This document shows positions 53,508-62,506 of a stretch of DNA of 64,000 nt, one piece after another. Position 1 is the stretch's first letter. Each line of letters starts with the position of its first letter. The position numbers and the translations under genes are program-made. Source of the stretch: Seleniivibrio woodruffii (GTDB lineage: Bacteria; Chrysiogenota; Deferribacteres; Deferribacterales; Geovibrionaceae); assembly GCF_004339245.1 (NCBI RefSeq), contig NZ_SMGG01000003.1, positions 647,106-711,105 of the forward strand, in the 5' to 3' direction. A model generated the notes under the pieces. That model saw nothing but the letters and a program-made list of their open reading frames with translations. It had not been told where the DNA came from and ran no database searches.

Positions 53508-54167
53508 TTACCTCCGGGTTGTTACGCCTGTTTTGTCGCAGTATTTGTCCAGCCCACAAACTGAACAGCGGGGAGAGACCGGCCGGCATATCTCTCTTCC
53601 GTATGCCACCAGTATTTCGTTTATTCGTATCCAGTATTCTTTCGGCAGATATTTTCTGAGCATTAGCTCGGTCTTATCCGGGTTTTTGGTCGCCACATAC
53701 CCCAGTCTGTTGAAGATCCGGTGCACATGTGTGTCAACGCAGACGGCCGGACGGCCATAGCCTTCAACGATAACGAGATTTGCAGTTTTCCTTCCCACTC
53801 CCTTCAGCGTGACGAGTGTGTCTATGTCGTCAGGCACCCTGGAGCCGAACTCATTAATAAGGATATAACATATGTTTAAAATTGTCTTGGCTTTTGTTTT
53901 GTAAAAACCGGCAGGATAAATGAGCTTTGCCAGTTCCTCCTCGGAGAGCCTGACCATATCCTGCGGATTGTCAGCCACTGCGAAGAGCTTTTCGGAGGAG
54001 GCAAGGGTTACCTCGTCCTTTGTGCGCAGGCTGATAAGACAGCTGACCAGCACCCTGAAAGGGTCCCGCTTGGTCTGTTTGGATATCTTTGTTACGGAGG
54101 GCTCCTCCATCTCTATGTAGGCCTGCTCCAGCAGATCGTACACAGCCTTAATGTCAGACCTCTTCAT
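53508..54167 (-). CDS. nth: Endonuclease III
   Basis: 219 residues. The helix-hairpin-helix LVTLKGVGRKTANLV is followed by the catalytic Asp in CVDTHVHRIFNRLG, and the C-terminal [4Fe-4S] loop Cx6Cx2Cx5C (CRPVSPRCSVCGLDKYC) is complete. The catalytic Lys expected between helices is in the HhH region (GVGRKTA). It excises oxidised pyrimidines. It overlaps the upstream 85-aa gene by 14 bp. Confidence 0.97.
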   Translation of the reverse strand: MKRSDIKAVYDLLEQAYIEMEEPSVTKISKQTKRDPFRVLVSCLISLRTKDEVTLASSEKLFAVADNPQDMVRLSEEELAKLIYPAGFYKTKAKTILNICYILINEFGSRVPDDIDTLVTLKGVGRKTANLVIVEGYGRPAVCVDTHVHRIFNRLGYVATKNPDKTELMLRKYLPKEYWIRINEILVAYGREICRPVSPRCSVCGLDKYCDKTGVTTRR

Positions 54168-54411
54168 CGAGATACTCCCTCAGTTTCGGGCTGAGATATA
54201 TGTTTGAGAGGTCGAATGATTTTATAGCACGGGCGAGCATCAGCAGACGGTAGTCCTTGGCCGCCTTTCTGTCCAGAATGAACATGAATTTTCCGTCAAC
54301 CTGACAGAGGCCGCCCTTTGCACGGGTCACCTCATAGCGCAGGCGGATGTCCAGCTGTGCCGCAACTTCCTCAAGCTCCGCAAGGAGCGTGTCAACTTTG
54401 TTCGCCGCCAT
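54154..54411 (-). CDS. Small conserved hypothetical protein
   Basis: 85 residues, helical N-terminus then short strands (LRYEVTRAKGGLCQVDGKFMFILDRKAAKDYRLLMLARAIKSFDLSNIYLSPKLREYL). The GG(L)CxVxGxxxxxLDRK pattern recurs in small bacterial proteins of unknown role. Overlaps on both sides (20 bp with MFS, 14 bp with nth) support translation. Confidence 0.75.
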   Translation of the reverse strand: MAANKVDTLLAELEEVAAQLDIRLRYEVTRAKGGLCQVDGKFMFILDRKAAKDYRLLMLARAIKSFDLSNIYLSPKLREYLDEEV

Positions 54412-55588
54412 TTTTCCCCTCTATACCGATGTACCAATATATTACAGATGCGCCGATGATACAAAAGAAAAATGCTGTGAAAAATACTGGCTTAAGCCCC
54501 ATGTGGTCATAGACCATGCCCGAAACGGCGGAACCCGCCACTGTGCCCAGTCCGTAGCCGACACCTGAGTAAATTGTCTGTGCCTTCAGCCGCAGTGATT
54601 CAGGAAGTTTTTCACGGAAGAACTTCATGACGCTTATGTGCATGGTTCCATAGGCGAAACCGTGGAAGGCGGAGAAGAAGAACAGCAGAATGAGCGAATC
54701 GGTGAGGGCTGTTGCGAAATAGCGCACGCCGCCCAGAAGCATTGAAACTATGATGATATATTCCGCCCGCATGAATTTCAGCACCCGTTCCTGATGGTAC
54801 ATGAAGAACATCTCGGCCAGAACGCCCACAGTCCACATATAGCCCGCATAGGTCTGTCCGAAGCCGGCCTCCGCAACCTTGATATTGAAAAAGTTGCTGA
54901 GGAACGCAAAGGAGGACAGATATATCGTAAGCCCTGCGAAAAATACTTTCAGGTGGAATGGCAGTCTCTTTTCGCTGTTGGGTCTGGGTTTGAAAAGACT
55001 GGTGTCGTAGTTGGCAAGGAGAGCTGGAACCACCGACAGCAGACTGAAAACCGTATAGAGCAGAACAAACGCCGCCGCACCGAAGCTGTCGAAGAAATAG
55101 CCTGTGGCGGTGGATGTGAGGATGAATCCCAGAGAGCCGAAGATGCGCATTCTGCCGTAGGGCATGCGGTCGTTAAGCGAAGATGCGAAGCTGTCTATCA
55201 CAGGCAGAATACCCGTTCTGGCCAATGCGAACACCGCCAGAAGAACTGCGGTCATGGGCTTGCTGTGATAGAAATATATGGGTACCAGAGCGAAGGACGA
55301 TATCAGGATGCCGGAAACTATGAACAGTTTCCGGTGTTTGACCTTTGTGAACACGTCCGCCCAGAGGGTTGTGCAGGTGAAGGAGACTATGGGAAGTATG
55401 GACAGCAGGAGTCCTATCTCGGTTCCGTTGTATCCGGTCTGCTTGAAGTAAAACCCGAAGTATGGGTAGATTATGCCCAGGGTGCAGTAGTGAAAGAAAT
55501 AGTAGGCGGCAAGCACGGGGATTAAAAATCTGTCCCGTGCCGCCGCTTTATCTTCAGAATTTTTTTTATACGAGGGGTGACATGGCAC
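54392..55588 (-). CDS. MFS transporter (PPP/nucleoside-symporter-like)
   Basis: 398 residues, 12 membrane helices. AAYYFFHYCTLGIIYPYFGFYFKQTGYNGTEIGLLLSILPI and the later DRMPYGRMRIFGSLGFILTSTATGYFFD resemble the MFS_1-like family that includes 3-phenylpropionate and nucleoside symporters. Substrate not determinable. It overlaps nifS by 23 bp. Confidence 0.88.
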   Translation of the reverse strand: MPCHPSYKKNSEDKAAARDRFLIPVLAAYYFFHYCTLGIIYPYFGFYFKQTGYNGTEIGLLLSILPIVSFTCTTLWADVFTKVKHRKLFIVSGILISSFALVPIYFYHSKPMTAVLLAVFALARTGILPVIDSFASSLNDRMPYGRMRIFGSLGFILTSTATGYFFDSFGAAAFVLLYTVFSLLSVVPALLANYDTSLFKPRPNSEKRLPFHLKVFFAGLTIYLSSFAFLSNFFNIKVAEAGFGQTYAGYMWTVGVLAEMFFMYHQERVLKFMRAEYIIIVSMLLGGVRYFATALTDSLILLFFFSAFHGFAYGTMHISVMKFFREKLPESLRLKAQTIYSGVGYGLGTVAGSAVSGMVYDHMGLKPVFFTAFFFCIIGASVIYWYIGIEGKNGGEQS

Positions 55589-56717
55589 GCAGTTTCTCTA
55601 CGCTTGTCTTAATCATCTCCACAGCACGGTTGACCTCTTCTTCGGTGTTGAAACGGCCGAAGCTGAAACGGATTGAACCGTGGAGGTCTACAGGGTCAAC
55701 GCCTATCGCATAGAGCACATGGGATGCATCGACGCTTTCGGAAGTACATGCGCTTCCGGTTGAACAGCATATCTCTTCAGCATAGATCATCAGTGCTTCC
55801 GCTTCGATGAACTTGAAAGCTATGTTGGTCACGCTGCATACACGCTTTTCCCTGCTTCCGTTGACATAAGTCTGGGGGATCTCTGTCAGGATGCGGTTTT
55901 CGAAAAGGTCACGCAGGCCTTTAACGTATGCCGCTTCTTTCTCAACGTCCTCCATGACTATTTCACAGGCCTTTGCAAGGCCGATGATGTTTGCCACGTT
56001 CTCTGTTCCCGCACGCAGGCCGAACTCCTGACTGCCGCCGAATATCAGCGGAACCATATCGTCCTTAAGGTTTTCATCGACATAGAGAACGCCGATGCCT
56101 TTGGGTGCGCATATCTTGTGGCCGGAGAAAGTGAGCAGATCAACGCCCAGCTCGCCCACGTCTATCTTCATTTTGCCCATGGCCTGAACGGCGTCTGTGT
56201 GGACAATGATCTGATTTTTTCTGGCGATTGCGGATATCTCTTTAATGGGCTGGAGCGTTCCGATCTCGTTGTTCACCAGCATAATGGACACGAGGATGGT
56301 ATCCTTTCTGATGGCGTTTCTGAAATCTTCAACACTCACCAAGCCATCCTTATCCACAGGCAGATAGGTCACTTCGTAGCCGTGCTTTTCCAGATACTTG
56401 CAGGTTTGCAGAACGGCTTTGTGCTCTATCACGGATGTTATGATATGCTTGCCCCTGTGTGCGAATTTTTCCGCTATGCTTCTGATGGCCATGTTGTCGG
56501 AAGAGGTTCCGCTGGCGGTGAAGATTATCTCATGGGGCTCTGCGCCGATGGATTTTGCCACTGTGGCGCGCGCTTTGTCAACATCCTCCCGAACGATGCG
56601 TCCGAGGGTGTGGATGCTGGAAGGATTGGCGAATTTCTCTTTGAAATACGGAATCATTGCCTCAAAGACCTTGGGGTCTACCGGCGTTGTAGCACTGTAG
56701 TCAAGGTAAATCGACAT
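55566..56717 (-). CDS. NifS/IscS-type cysteine desulfurase
   Basis: 383 residues. [32 protein letters not shown], the PLP lysine in TFSGHKICAPKGIGVLY, and the catalytic loop Cys in CCSTGSACTS (group I, extended loop) are present. It releases sulfur from cysteine for Fe-S and other sulfur cofactors. No nifU/iscU follows. Preceded by an IscR-like regulator and cysE. Confidence 0.95.
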   Translation of the reverse strand: MSIYLDYSATTPVDPKVFEAMIPYFKEKFANPSSIHTLGRIVREDVDKARATVAKSIGAEPHEIIFTASGTSSDNMAIRSIAEKFAHRGKHIITSVIEHKAVLQTCKYLEKHGYEVTYLPVDKDGLVSVEDFRNAIRKDTILVSIMLVNNEIGTLQPIKEISAIARKNQIIVHTDAVQAMGKMKIDVGELGVDLLTFSGHKICAPKGIGVLYVDENLKDDMVPLIFGGSQEFGLRAGTENVANIIGLAKACEIVMEDVEKEAAYVKGLRDLFENRILTEIPQTYVNGSREKRVCSVTNIAFKFIEAEALMIYAEEICCSTGSACTSESVDASHVLYAIGVDPVDLHGSIRFSFGRFNTEEEVNRAVEMIKTSVEKLRAMSPLV

Positions 56718-57132
56718 TTTTCCCTCCTGTTGCCTGTCGTTTTAGGTCATATATAGTAATGTTCTCAAGGTAATTGTCCACTGTTTTTTTCAGTCCCGAC
56801 CAAAGCCAGTTGATTCCGCATGTGGAAAAGTTGTCGCACTGGGTTTCGTTGGTGCAGTCGGAAACGGAAACGGGACCGTCCATTGCGTAAATTACCTCTT
56901 TTAAAGTAATCATGTTTGCGGGTCTGGCAAGGACATATCCGCCCTGCGCCCCTCTGGAGCCTTCCACGATTTTGCTTTTTTTGAGCCTGATGAATATCTG
57001 CTCCAGATACTTGCGGGAGATATCCTCATAGTCGGCTATCTGGGTCAGTGTGACGGGTTTTTCGTCGCCGCCCAGAAGAACCAGCGCAAAAATCGAGCGG
57101 ATGGCATAGCGGCTCTTAGTTGTTATTTTCAT
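56701..57132 (-). CDS. Rrf2/IscR-type regulator with [2Fe-2S] cysteines
   Basis: 143 residues. N-terminal winged helix ([79 protein letters not shown]). The cluster ligands [15 protein letters not shown] fit the Cx5Cx5C spacing of IscR. It probably senses Fe-S or cysteine status and controls the operon it lies in. Overlaps cysE (17 bp) and nifS (17 bp). Confidence 0.94.
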   Translation of the reverse strand: MKITTKSRYAIRSIFALVLLGGDEKPVTLTQIADYEDISRKYLEQIFIRLKKSKIVEGSRGAQGGYVLARPANMITLKEVIYAMDGPVSVSDCTNETQCDNFSTCGINWLWSGLKKTVDNYLENITIYDLKRQATGGKNVDLP

Positions 57133-57781
57133 ATTTTTCCAGCTTCTTTTTGAGACTGTTGATCTCGGATTCCATGTGGCACATTCTGGTTGCCATATCT
57201 GTTATAGTTCTGGCAACAGGGTCGGGCAGAAGGTTGTGGTCGAACTTGGCCGAAGGCTCCTTTCCGTTGGTGACTATCTTTCCGGGGATGCCCACGACTG
57301 TTCCGTCTTCGGGCACTTCCTTAACAACCACGGAGTTTGAGCCTATCTTTGCGTTCTTATGAACTGTGAAAGAGCCCAGCACCTTTGCGCCGGAACCGAT
57401 GATGACGTTGTCCTCTATGGTGGGGTGGCGTTTCTTTTTCTCAAGGCTGACACCGCCGAGGGTCACTCCCTGATATATTGTAACGTCGTTGCCGACCTCG
57501 GCTGTTTCGCCTATGACCACTCCCATGCCGTGGTCTATGAAGAACCGTTTGCCTATGGTGGCTCCGGGGTGAATCTCAATTCCGGTCAGAAATCTTCCGA
57601 GGTGGGAGAGCATTCTGCCAAGCAGAAAAAATTTGCGGATCCAGAGCCAGTGGGCGGCTCTGTAGATTATCATTGCATGAAGCCCGGGATAGCAGAGCAG
57701 AATTTCCAGCTTGCTTTTTGCCGCCGGGTCACGTTCGAGAACGGTGTTTATCTCTTCTTTTATTGTTGCTATTATTCCCAT
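57116..57781 (-). CDS. cysE: Serine O-acetyltransferase
   Basis: 221 residues. A helical N-terminal part ([29 protein letters not shown]) is followed by a left-handed beta-helix with [31 protein letters not shown] (catalytic DHG) and [19 protein letters not shown]. It makes O-acetylserine for cysteine. The protein is of the short EpsC/CysE type, with a coiled C-terminus ([15 protein letters not shown]). First gene of the operon. Confidence 0.96.
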   Translation of the reverse strand: MGIIATIKEEINTVLERDPAAKSKLEILLCYPGLHAMIIYRAAHWLWIRKFFLLGRMLSHLGRFLTGIEIHPGATIGKRFFIDHGMGVVIGETAEVGNDVTIYQGVTLGGVSLEKKKRHPTIEDNVIIGSGAKVLGSFTVHKNAKIGSNSVVVKEVPEDGTVVGIPGKIVTNGKEPSAKFDHNLLPDPVARTITDMATRMCHMESEINSLKKKLEKYENNN

Positions 57782-57802
57782 ATCCTAGCTGCCTTGTAGT
57801 AT

Positions 57803-57838
57803 TTATGTTTAAAATAAAGCCCTGTAAAACACAGGGCT
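57803..57838 (-). terminator. Terminator of the ferredoxin gene
   Basis: Minus strand: AGCCCTGT, loop GTTTT, ACAGGGCT followed by TTATTTTAAA, 30 bp after the ferredoxin stop codon. Confidence 0.75.
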
Positions 57839-57867
57839 ATATGGAAAAATTCTTTGTTTGCCGTTAA

Positions 57868-58056
<189 letters not shown>

Positions 58057-58249
58057 CTAAGGGTTTAATAAGGCGTAAGTAGCCCGTTGTCAATAAGAAA
58101 AAGGCCGACCTTTCCTATTGAAATCCATTTTCATCAAATATATGCTTTTTTGTCATATTTTCCAGTGTCTTGTGATATTTTATGCTGAATATTTTTTTTT
58201 GATGTGCTATTGTGTTTCTCCCGTATAAAAGGCATTAAGGAGAATAGCA

Positions 58250-58576
58250 ATGGTTGATAATATAGTATTTGCAAAACTTGTTTCCGGTGAGACCATTATC
58301 GGAATAAAAGACGAGTCTGAAGGCGTTGTTAAGGACGTTGTTCTGGTTCAGGCAATGCCCACCCACACAGGCTCACTTCAGATAGCAATAGTCCCCTTCG
58401 GATTTCCCTTCGAGGACGAAGTAAGAGGAAGCATCAGACTGGATCATGTCGTGTATGAATACAAAGACGTCCCCGCTGATCTTGCCAACAAATACGTTGA
58501 AACAAAATCAAACATCAGAATAGCCGGAAACCTCGGCGGTCTCGGCGGAAAATCCGACAGCGGCCTTATCCTTTAA
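58250..58576 (+). CDS. Small beta-rich protein, LSm/SH3-like
   Basis: 108 residues. VFAKLVSGETIIGIKDES at the start, SLQIAIVPFGFPFEDEVRGSIRLDHVVYEYKDVPADLANKYVET in the middle and a Gly-rich tail. The strand order and the 'x-L-x-(N/S)G-E-x-I-x-G' opening resemble small LSm-like proteins; this is a fold impression, not a proven identity. AAGGAG ribosome-binding site. It abuts the NUDIX gene. Confidence 0.75.
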   Translation: MVDNIVFAKLVSGETIIGIKDESEGVVKDVVLVQAMPTHTGSLQIAIVPFGFPFEDEVRGSIRLDHVVYEYKDVPADLANKYVETKSNIRIAGNLGGLGGKSDSGLIL

Positions 58577-58577
58577 T

Positions 58578-59114
58578 ATGCAGCGGGAATGGACGCTCAC
58601 CGGACAGCGTGAGAAGTTCAAAGACGCTGTCCTTAAGGTTGAGCACAGAGACTACAGATTTGCCAAAACCTCGGAAACGGGTGTTTTCACCGTTGTCAGC
58701 ATGAAGGACTGGGCGGTGATAATCCCTGTAACAAAAGAGGGAAAGTTCATCCTTGTCCGTCAGTTCCGTGTGGCCACGGGAGAGGTGACCTATGAGTTTC
58801 CCGGCGGCGCACTGGAAAACGGTGAAAATGCGCAGGACGGAGCGGCAAGGGAGCTGAAAGAGGAGACCGGATTTGAAGGCCGGATGAGTTTTCTGGCAAA
58901 GATGCGCCCGAACCCTGCTTTCATGGATAATTTCTGCTATGCTTATCTTGCGGAGGACTGCGAGAAGGTGGCGGAACTTAATCTGGATCCGTTTGAAGAT
59001 ATCGAACCCGTGGAAGTTACGGCGGAGGAACTTCGCAGTATGATTGCCGAAGGGAAGATAGCGCACAGCATCCCCCTTGCGGCCTACGGAGCTTATAAAG
59101 CACTGGGATACTGA
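58578..59114 (+). CDS. NUDIX hydrolase (ADP-ribose pyrophosphatase-like)
   Basis: 178 residues. The Nudix box GGALENGENAQDGAARELKEETGF is complete (Gx5Ex7REUxEEx(G)). The upstream VIIPVTKEGKFILVRQFR fits ADP-ribose pyrophosphatases. It clears nucleoside diphosphate derivatives. Downstream lie repeats of both families before the helicase gene. Confidence 0.93.
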   Translation: MQREWTLTGQREKFKDAVLKVEHRDYRFAKTSETGVFTVVSMKDWAVIIPVTKEGKFILVRQFRVATGEVTYEFPGGALENGENAQDGAARELKEETGFEGRMSFLAKMRPNPAFMDNFCYAYLAEDCEKVAELNLDPFEDIEPVEVTAEELRSMIAEGKIAHSIPLAAYGAYKALGY

Positions 59115-59117
59115 TTT

Positions 59118-59153
59118 GTCACTGCGAGGGTTTACCCGCAGCAGTCTCATAAA
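59118..59153 (+). repeat. Dispersed palindromic repeat, family A (fragment)
   Basis: GTCACTGCGAGGG...GCAGTCTCATAAAG, half of the family A unit. Confidence 0.55.
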
Positions 59154-59171
59154 GTTTAGATAACTAAAAAT

Positions 59172-59249
59172 GTAAATCCCCCTTAATCCCCCTTTGATAA
59201 AGGGGAAAAAAACCTCCTTTTGAAAAGGAGGGCAGGGGTGGATTCTCTT
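59172..59249 (+). repeat. Palindromic repeat, family B (double)
   Basis: CCCCTTTGATAAAGGGG and CCTCCTTTTGAAAAGGAGG in tandem, followed by GCAGGGGTGGATTCTCTT, which matches the tail of the 46047 copy. It gives rise to a spurious minus-strand ORF. Confidence 0.7.
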
Positions 59250-59272
59250 AAAACTACACGGAAACATAAAAC

Positions 59273-61396
59273 ATGCCTGATTATTCAAAAGAACTTAACC
59301 AACAGCAATATGAAGCGGTAACGAAGACAGAGGGACCTCTGCTGGTGCTTGCGGGAGCAGGAACCGGCAAAACCAGGGTGATAACCTACCGCATAGCCCA
59401 TCTCATTAACAATCTCGGTGTGAGCGCACACAATATCCTTGCGGTGACCTTCACCAACAAGGCGGCAGGGGAGATGAAAGAGCGTATAATGAAGCTCGTT
59501 CCACGCTCTCAGGCCGACATCTGGATAGGCACTTTTCACTCAATCTGCCTGAGACTTCTCCGCCGTGACGGCCACCTTCTGGGGCTTGGCGCAGGGTTCG
59601 GGATACTGGATCAGGACGACAGGCTGTCTGTCGTTCGTGATATCGTAAAAAACCTCAATATCGACGTTAAAAAATATCCGCCCAAGCAGTATATGTGGCG
59701 CATCAGCAACTATAAGAACACCAGAGCCTACGTTGACGGGCTGAACCCCGGCACGGATCCTTTTCATATGATGGATGATGTGTTCAAGATCTATCAGCAG
59801 AAGCTGAAAGAGCAGAATTTCATCGACTTCGACGACATGCTTGCTCTGACCATCAGGCTGTTCCGCACAAATCCCGAAGTGCTTGAGTATTACAAAAATA
59901 TGTTCCGCTATATCCTTGTGGATGAGTATCAGGATACAAACGACATTCAGTTTCTTTTTCTGAACATGCTTTCCGGCGACGATGCGAATATCTGCGTGGT
60001 GGGCGACGACGACCAGTCGATATACGGCTGGAGGGGTGCGGACATCCGAAATATCCTTGAGTTCGACAGCGTCTATCCTTCCGCAAAGATAGTCAGGCTC
60101 ACAGAGAACTACAGAAGCCGCCCTGTGATACTCACTGCGGCTAACCAGCTCATAAAGAACAACAGCATGAGAAAGGGCAAAGACCTTCAGGCCTTCCGTG
60201 AGGAGGGCGGCATGGTTCAGGTCATGCCCGTTTCAAACGAGACCGCCGAGGCGGAATACGTTGTGGGCACAATAAAAAATTATCTTGATGAGGGCGTGCC
60301 CGCAGACGAGATAGCCGTTCTTTACAGAACCAACGCCCAGTCCCGTAACTTTGAGGTATTTCTGAACCGCCTGAACGTATCCTATAAGGTCATAGGCGGC
60401 ATAAGCTTCTATCAGCGCAGAGAGATAAAGGATATCCTCAGTTACCTGAGACTGTACGACAACCCTTACGACACGGTATCCTTTGCAAGAAGCGTTAAGG
60501 CTCCCCCCAGAGGCGTGGGTGACACTGCTGTGGACAGCATAACCGAGTATGCATCCCATGAAGGCATCAACCTGCTTGAGGCATCGAAAAGGTTCCTCAT
60601 TCAGATGAGAGGTGCGCAGAGAAAGGGTATGGAACCCTATCTGGCAGTTTTTGAAGAGCTGACAACCACACCCAAAATAAGCCAGATGGTCAAGCTGGTC
60701 ATAGACAGCATCGATTACGAAGGGTTCATCAAACGCTATGAGGACGAACACGAAGCCGAAAAGCGCATCGACAACATAAAAGAACTTTATAACGCCGCCG
60801 TGCAGTTCGAAATGAACGTAAAGGACGGCACAATATCGGATTTCCTTGCGGCAACTTCGCTCACAACGTCCGTTGACGAAGGCGACGGAACCGCCGCAGT
60901 CAAACTTATGACGATCCACTCCGCAAAGGGGCTGGAATTTGAAAACGTTTTCCTCACGGGACTTGAGAACGGACTTTTCCCCCTTCAGGGCAGTCTGGAC
61001 GAACCCGATCAGCTGGAGGAGGAGCGCAGACTCTGCTACGTCGGTGTTACCCGTGCAAAGCAGAACCTGCACATGAGCTATGCCGGAACCCGCATGGTCT
61101 ACGGCAAGGTGAACCCCCAGAGACGCTCAGGGTTCATCGATGAAATGGGCATAGTCGGAATGAAGGCCGCACCCCAGAAACGCCCCGTACCCGAATATAT
61201 CAAAACCGAGCGCAAAGCCGCCGTGGCCGCAAAAGAGATCAACGGCATAAAAAGCGGAAGCAAGGTAATGCATGAAATGTTCGGCGAGGGAATGGTGGTC
61301 GCCATCACCGGTTCCGGAGACACGGCGAACGTTGACGTGTTCTTCAAATCCGGCGGTCTGAAAAAGATCCGCATAGGCTTTCTTAAACCCGCATGA
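59273..61396 (+). CDS. pcrA: UvrD/PcrA-type DNA helicase
   Basis: 707 residues, superfamily 1A. Q motif NQQQYEAV, Walker A AGAGTGKT, FTNKAAGEM, TFHS, VDEYQDTN (motif II), GDDDQSIYGWRGA (III), LTENYRS (IV), TIHSAKGLEFENVFL (V) and VTRAKQ (VI) are all present in order. It unwinds 3'-5' in repair and replication restart. The C-terminus with SKVMHEMFGEGMV is typical. It overlaps the next gene by 4 bp. Confidence 0.97.
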   Translation: MPDYSKELNQQQYEAVTKTEGPLLVLAGAGTGKTRVITYRIAHLINNLGVSAHNILAVTFTNKAAGEMKERIMKLVPRSQADIWIGTFHSICLRLLRRDGHLLGLGAGFGILDQDDRLSVVRDIVKNLNIDVKKYPPKQYMWRISNYKNTRAYVDGLNPGTDPFHMMDDVFKIYQQKLKEQNFIDFDDMLALTIRLFRTNPEVLEYYKNMFRYILVDEYQDTNDIQFLFLNMLSGDDANICVVGDDDQSIYGWRGADIRNILEFDSVYPSAKIVRLTENYRSRPVILTAANQLIKNNSMRKGKDLQAFREEGGMVQVMPVSNETAEAEYVVGTIKNYLDEGVPADEIAVLYRTNAQSRNFEVFLNRLNVSYKVIGGISFYQRREIKDILSYLRLYDNPYDTVSFARSVKAPPRGVGDTAVDSITEYASHEGINLLEASKRFLIQMRGAQRKGMEPYLAVFEELTTTPKISQMVKLVIDSIDYEGFIKRYEDEHEAEKRIDNIKELYNAAVQFEMNVKDGTISDFLAATSLTTSVDEGDGTAAVKLMTIHSAKGLEFENVFLTGLENGLFPLQGSLDEPDQLEEERRLCYVGVTRAKQNLHMSYAGTRMVYGKVNPQRRSGFIDEMGIVGMKAAPQKRPVPEYIKTERKAAVAAKEINGIKSGSKVMHEMFGEGMVVAITGSGDTANVDVFFKSGGLKKIRIGFLKPA

Positions 61397-62130
61397 AAAT
61401 TTTTTACGGGTGTGTTATCGCATTACTGATGTCTTCCGTTTGTCACGCCCTGCCGGACGGATTTGTTTATCTGCGGGATACAGCTCCGGACATCGCACAT
61501 GACATAAGATATTTCAACTACCACAACTTTGTGGGCAGACCTGTTGACGGCTACGAAAAAGCGGAATGCATCCTGACCTCTCAGGCGGCGCAGGCTCTTA
61601 AAAAAGTTCAGGCTGAACTTGTTCCGATGGGGCTGGGACTGAAGGTGTACGACTGCTACCGCCCGCAAAAGGCGGTCGACCACTTCTCCCGCTGGGCGAA
61701 AGACTTTGCGGATACGAAAACAAAAGGGGAGTTCTACCCCGACGAGCCGAAAGAAACCCTGTTCAAACGGGGATATATAGCGCATAAATCGGGACATTCG
61801 AGAGGCGGCACGGTGGATCTGACCATAATCCCCCTCGGCAGCACACCGAAAGAGATTTTTATTCCCTACGAAAACCTCAGACGGTGCGATGCACCCTATG
61901 AGAAACGGTTCGGAGACAATTCCGTTGATATGGGAACAGGTTTCGACTGTTTCAGCGGTCTGTCGGCCACCGAAAACCCCCGCATAACGGGCACTGCCAT
62001 GCAGAATCGCCTCCTGCTCAAAAGGGTTATGGAAAAACACGGATTCTATAACTACGAAAAGGAGTGGTGGCACTACACACTTAAAAACGAGCCCTTCGGA
62101 AAAACATACTTTTCATTTCCCGTCAGATAA
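61393..62130 (+). CDS. D-alanyl-D-alanine dipeptidase (VanX/DdpX type)
   Basis: 245 residues with a signal peptide (to ~19, VCHA). KVYDCYRPQKAVDHF, the zinc motif SGHSRGGTVDLTI (HxxxxxxD) and EWWHYTL (Glu and His) are the M15D active site. It hydrolyses D-Ala-D-Ala in the periplasm, releasing D-Ala. Such enzymes are normal housekeeping or scavenging proteins in Gram-negatives; vanH or vanA partners are absent, so a resistance role is not suggested. Confidence 0.93.
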   Translation: MKIFYGCVIALLMSSVCHALPDGFVYLRDTAPDIAHDIRYFNYHNFVGRPVDGYEKAECILTSQAAQALKKVQAELVPMGLGLKVYDCYRPQKAVDHFSRWAKDFADTKTKGEFYPDEPKETLFKRGYIAHKSGHSRGGTVDLTIIPLGSTPKEIFIPYENLRRCDAPYEKRFGDNSVDMGTGFDCFSGLSATENPRITGTAMQNRLLLKRVMEKHGFYNYEKEWWHYTLKNEPFGKTYFSFPVR

Positions 62131-62207
62131 TTATTTTTTCGTTATCCGCTATCAGAATTAATTCCTTTAATGAATGCCGCATACATTATTAAAAGGTTAT
62201 TTCATTG

Positions 62208-62230
62208 CGTTATTTTATTGATAAATAACG
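62208..62230 (+). promoter_or_regulatory. ModE-like operator
   Basis: A near-perfect palindrome with outer arms CGTTAT (62208-62213) and ATAACG (62225-62230), 23 bp in all, AT-only centre. This outer sequence and length resemble the E. coli ModE site. It ends 9 bp before the -35 of the molbindin promoter. Confidence 0.5.
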
Positions 62231-62239
62231 TCTTTTTCT

Positions 62240-62268
62240 TTGACTACAGTCTTCTGCGGTAATATATT
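62240..62268 (+). promoter_or_regulatory. Promoter of the molbindin gene
   Basis: TTGACT (62240-62245), 17 bp, TATATT (62263-62268), 28 bp upstream of the start codon. Confidence 0.6.
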
Positions 62269-62296
62269 CCAAATATGTTAACACAGGAGGTTCGTT

Positions 62297-62506
62297 ATGA
62301 AATTCAGCGCAAGAAACGTTCTTGAAGGTAAAGTTAAGGATATTAAAGAGGGTTCCGTAAACGTTGAGGTGGTTGTTGAGCTTGCAGGCGGACAGGAAGT
62401 TGTTTCCGTCATCACAAAAGGCTCATGCGACAATCTGGCTCTGGAGAAGGGTAAAAAAGTGTATACTATTATGAAGGCATCCTCAATAATAGTCGCCGTA
62501 GACTGA
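62297..62506 (+). CDS. Molbindin (Mop/TOBE domain molybdate-binding protein)
   Basis: 69 residues, one TOBE domain: KFSARNVLEGKVKDIKEGSVNVEVVVELAGGQEVVSVITKGSCDNLALEKGKKVYTIMKASSIIVAVD. The SARN and KxSSI(I/M)(V/A) segments are the Mop signature. Such proteins hexamerise and store molybdate or tungstate in the cytoplasm. AGGAGG ribosome-binding site. A ModE-like operator upstream and modC nearby fit a molybdenum function. Confidence 0.93.
   Translation: MKFSARNVLEGKVKDIKEGSVNVEVVVELAGGQEVVSVITKGSCDNLALEKGKKVYTIMKASSIIVAVD

Noticed and set aside
58566-59288. 240-aa minus-strand ORF
   Set aside because: Antisense to the NUDIX gene, with its start produced by translation of the family B repeat.
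61393-62130. VanX-type vancomycin resistance determinant
   Set aside because: It has a signal peptide and no vanH/vanA neighbours; housekeeping D-Ala-D-Ala dipeptidases of this family are common.
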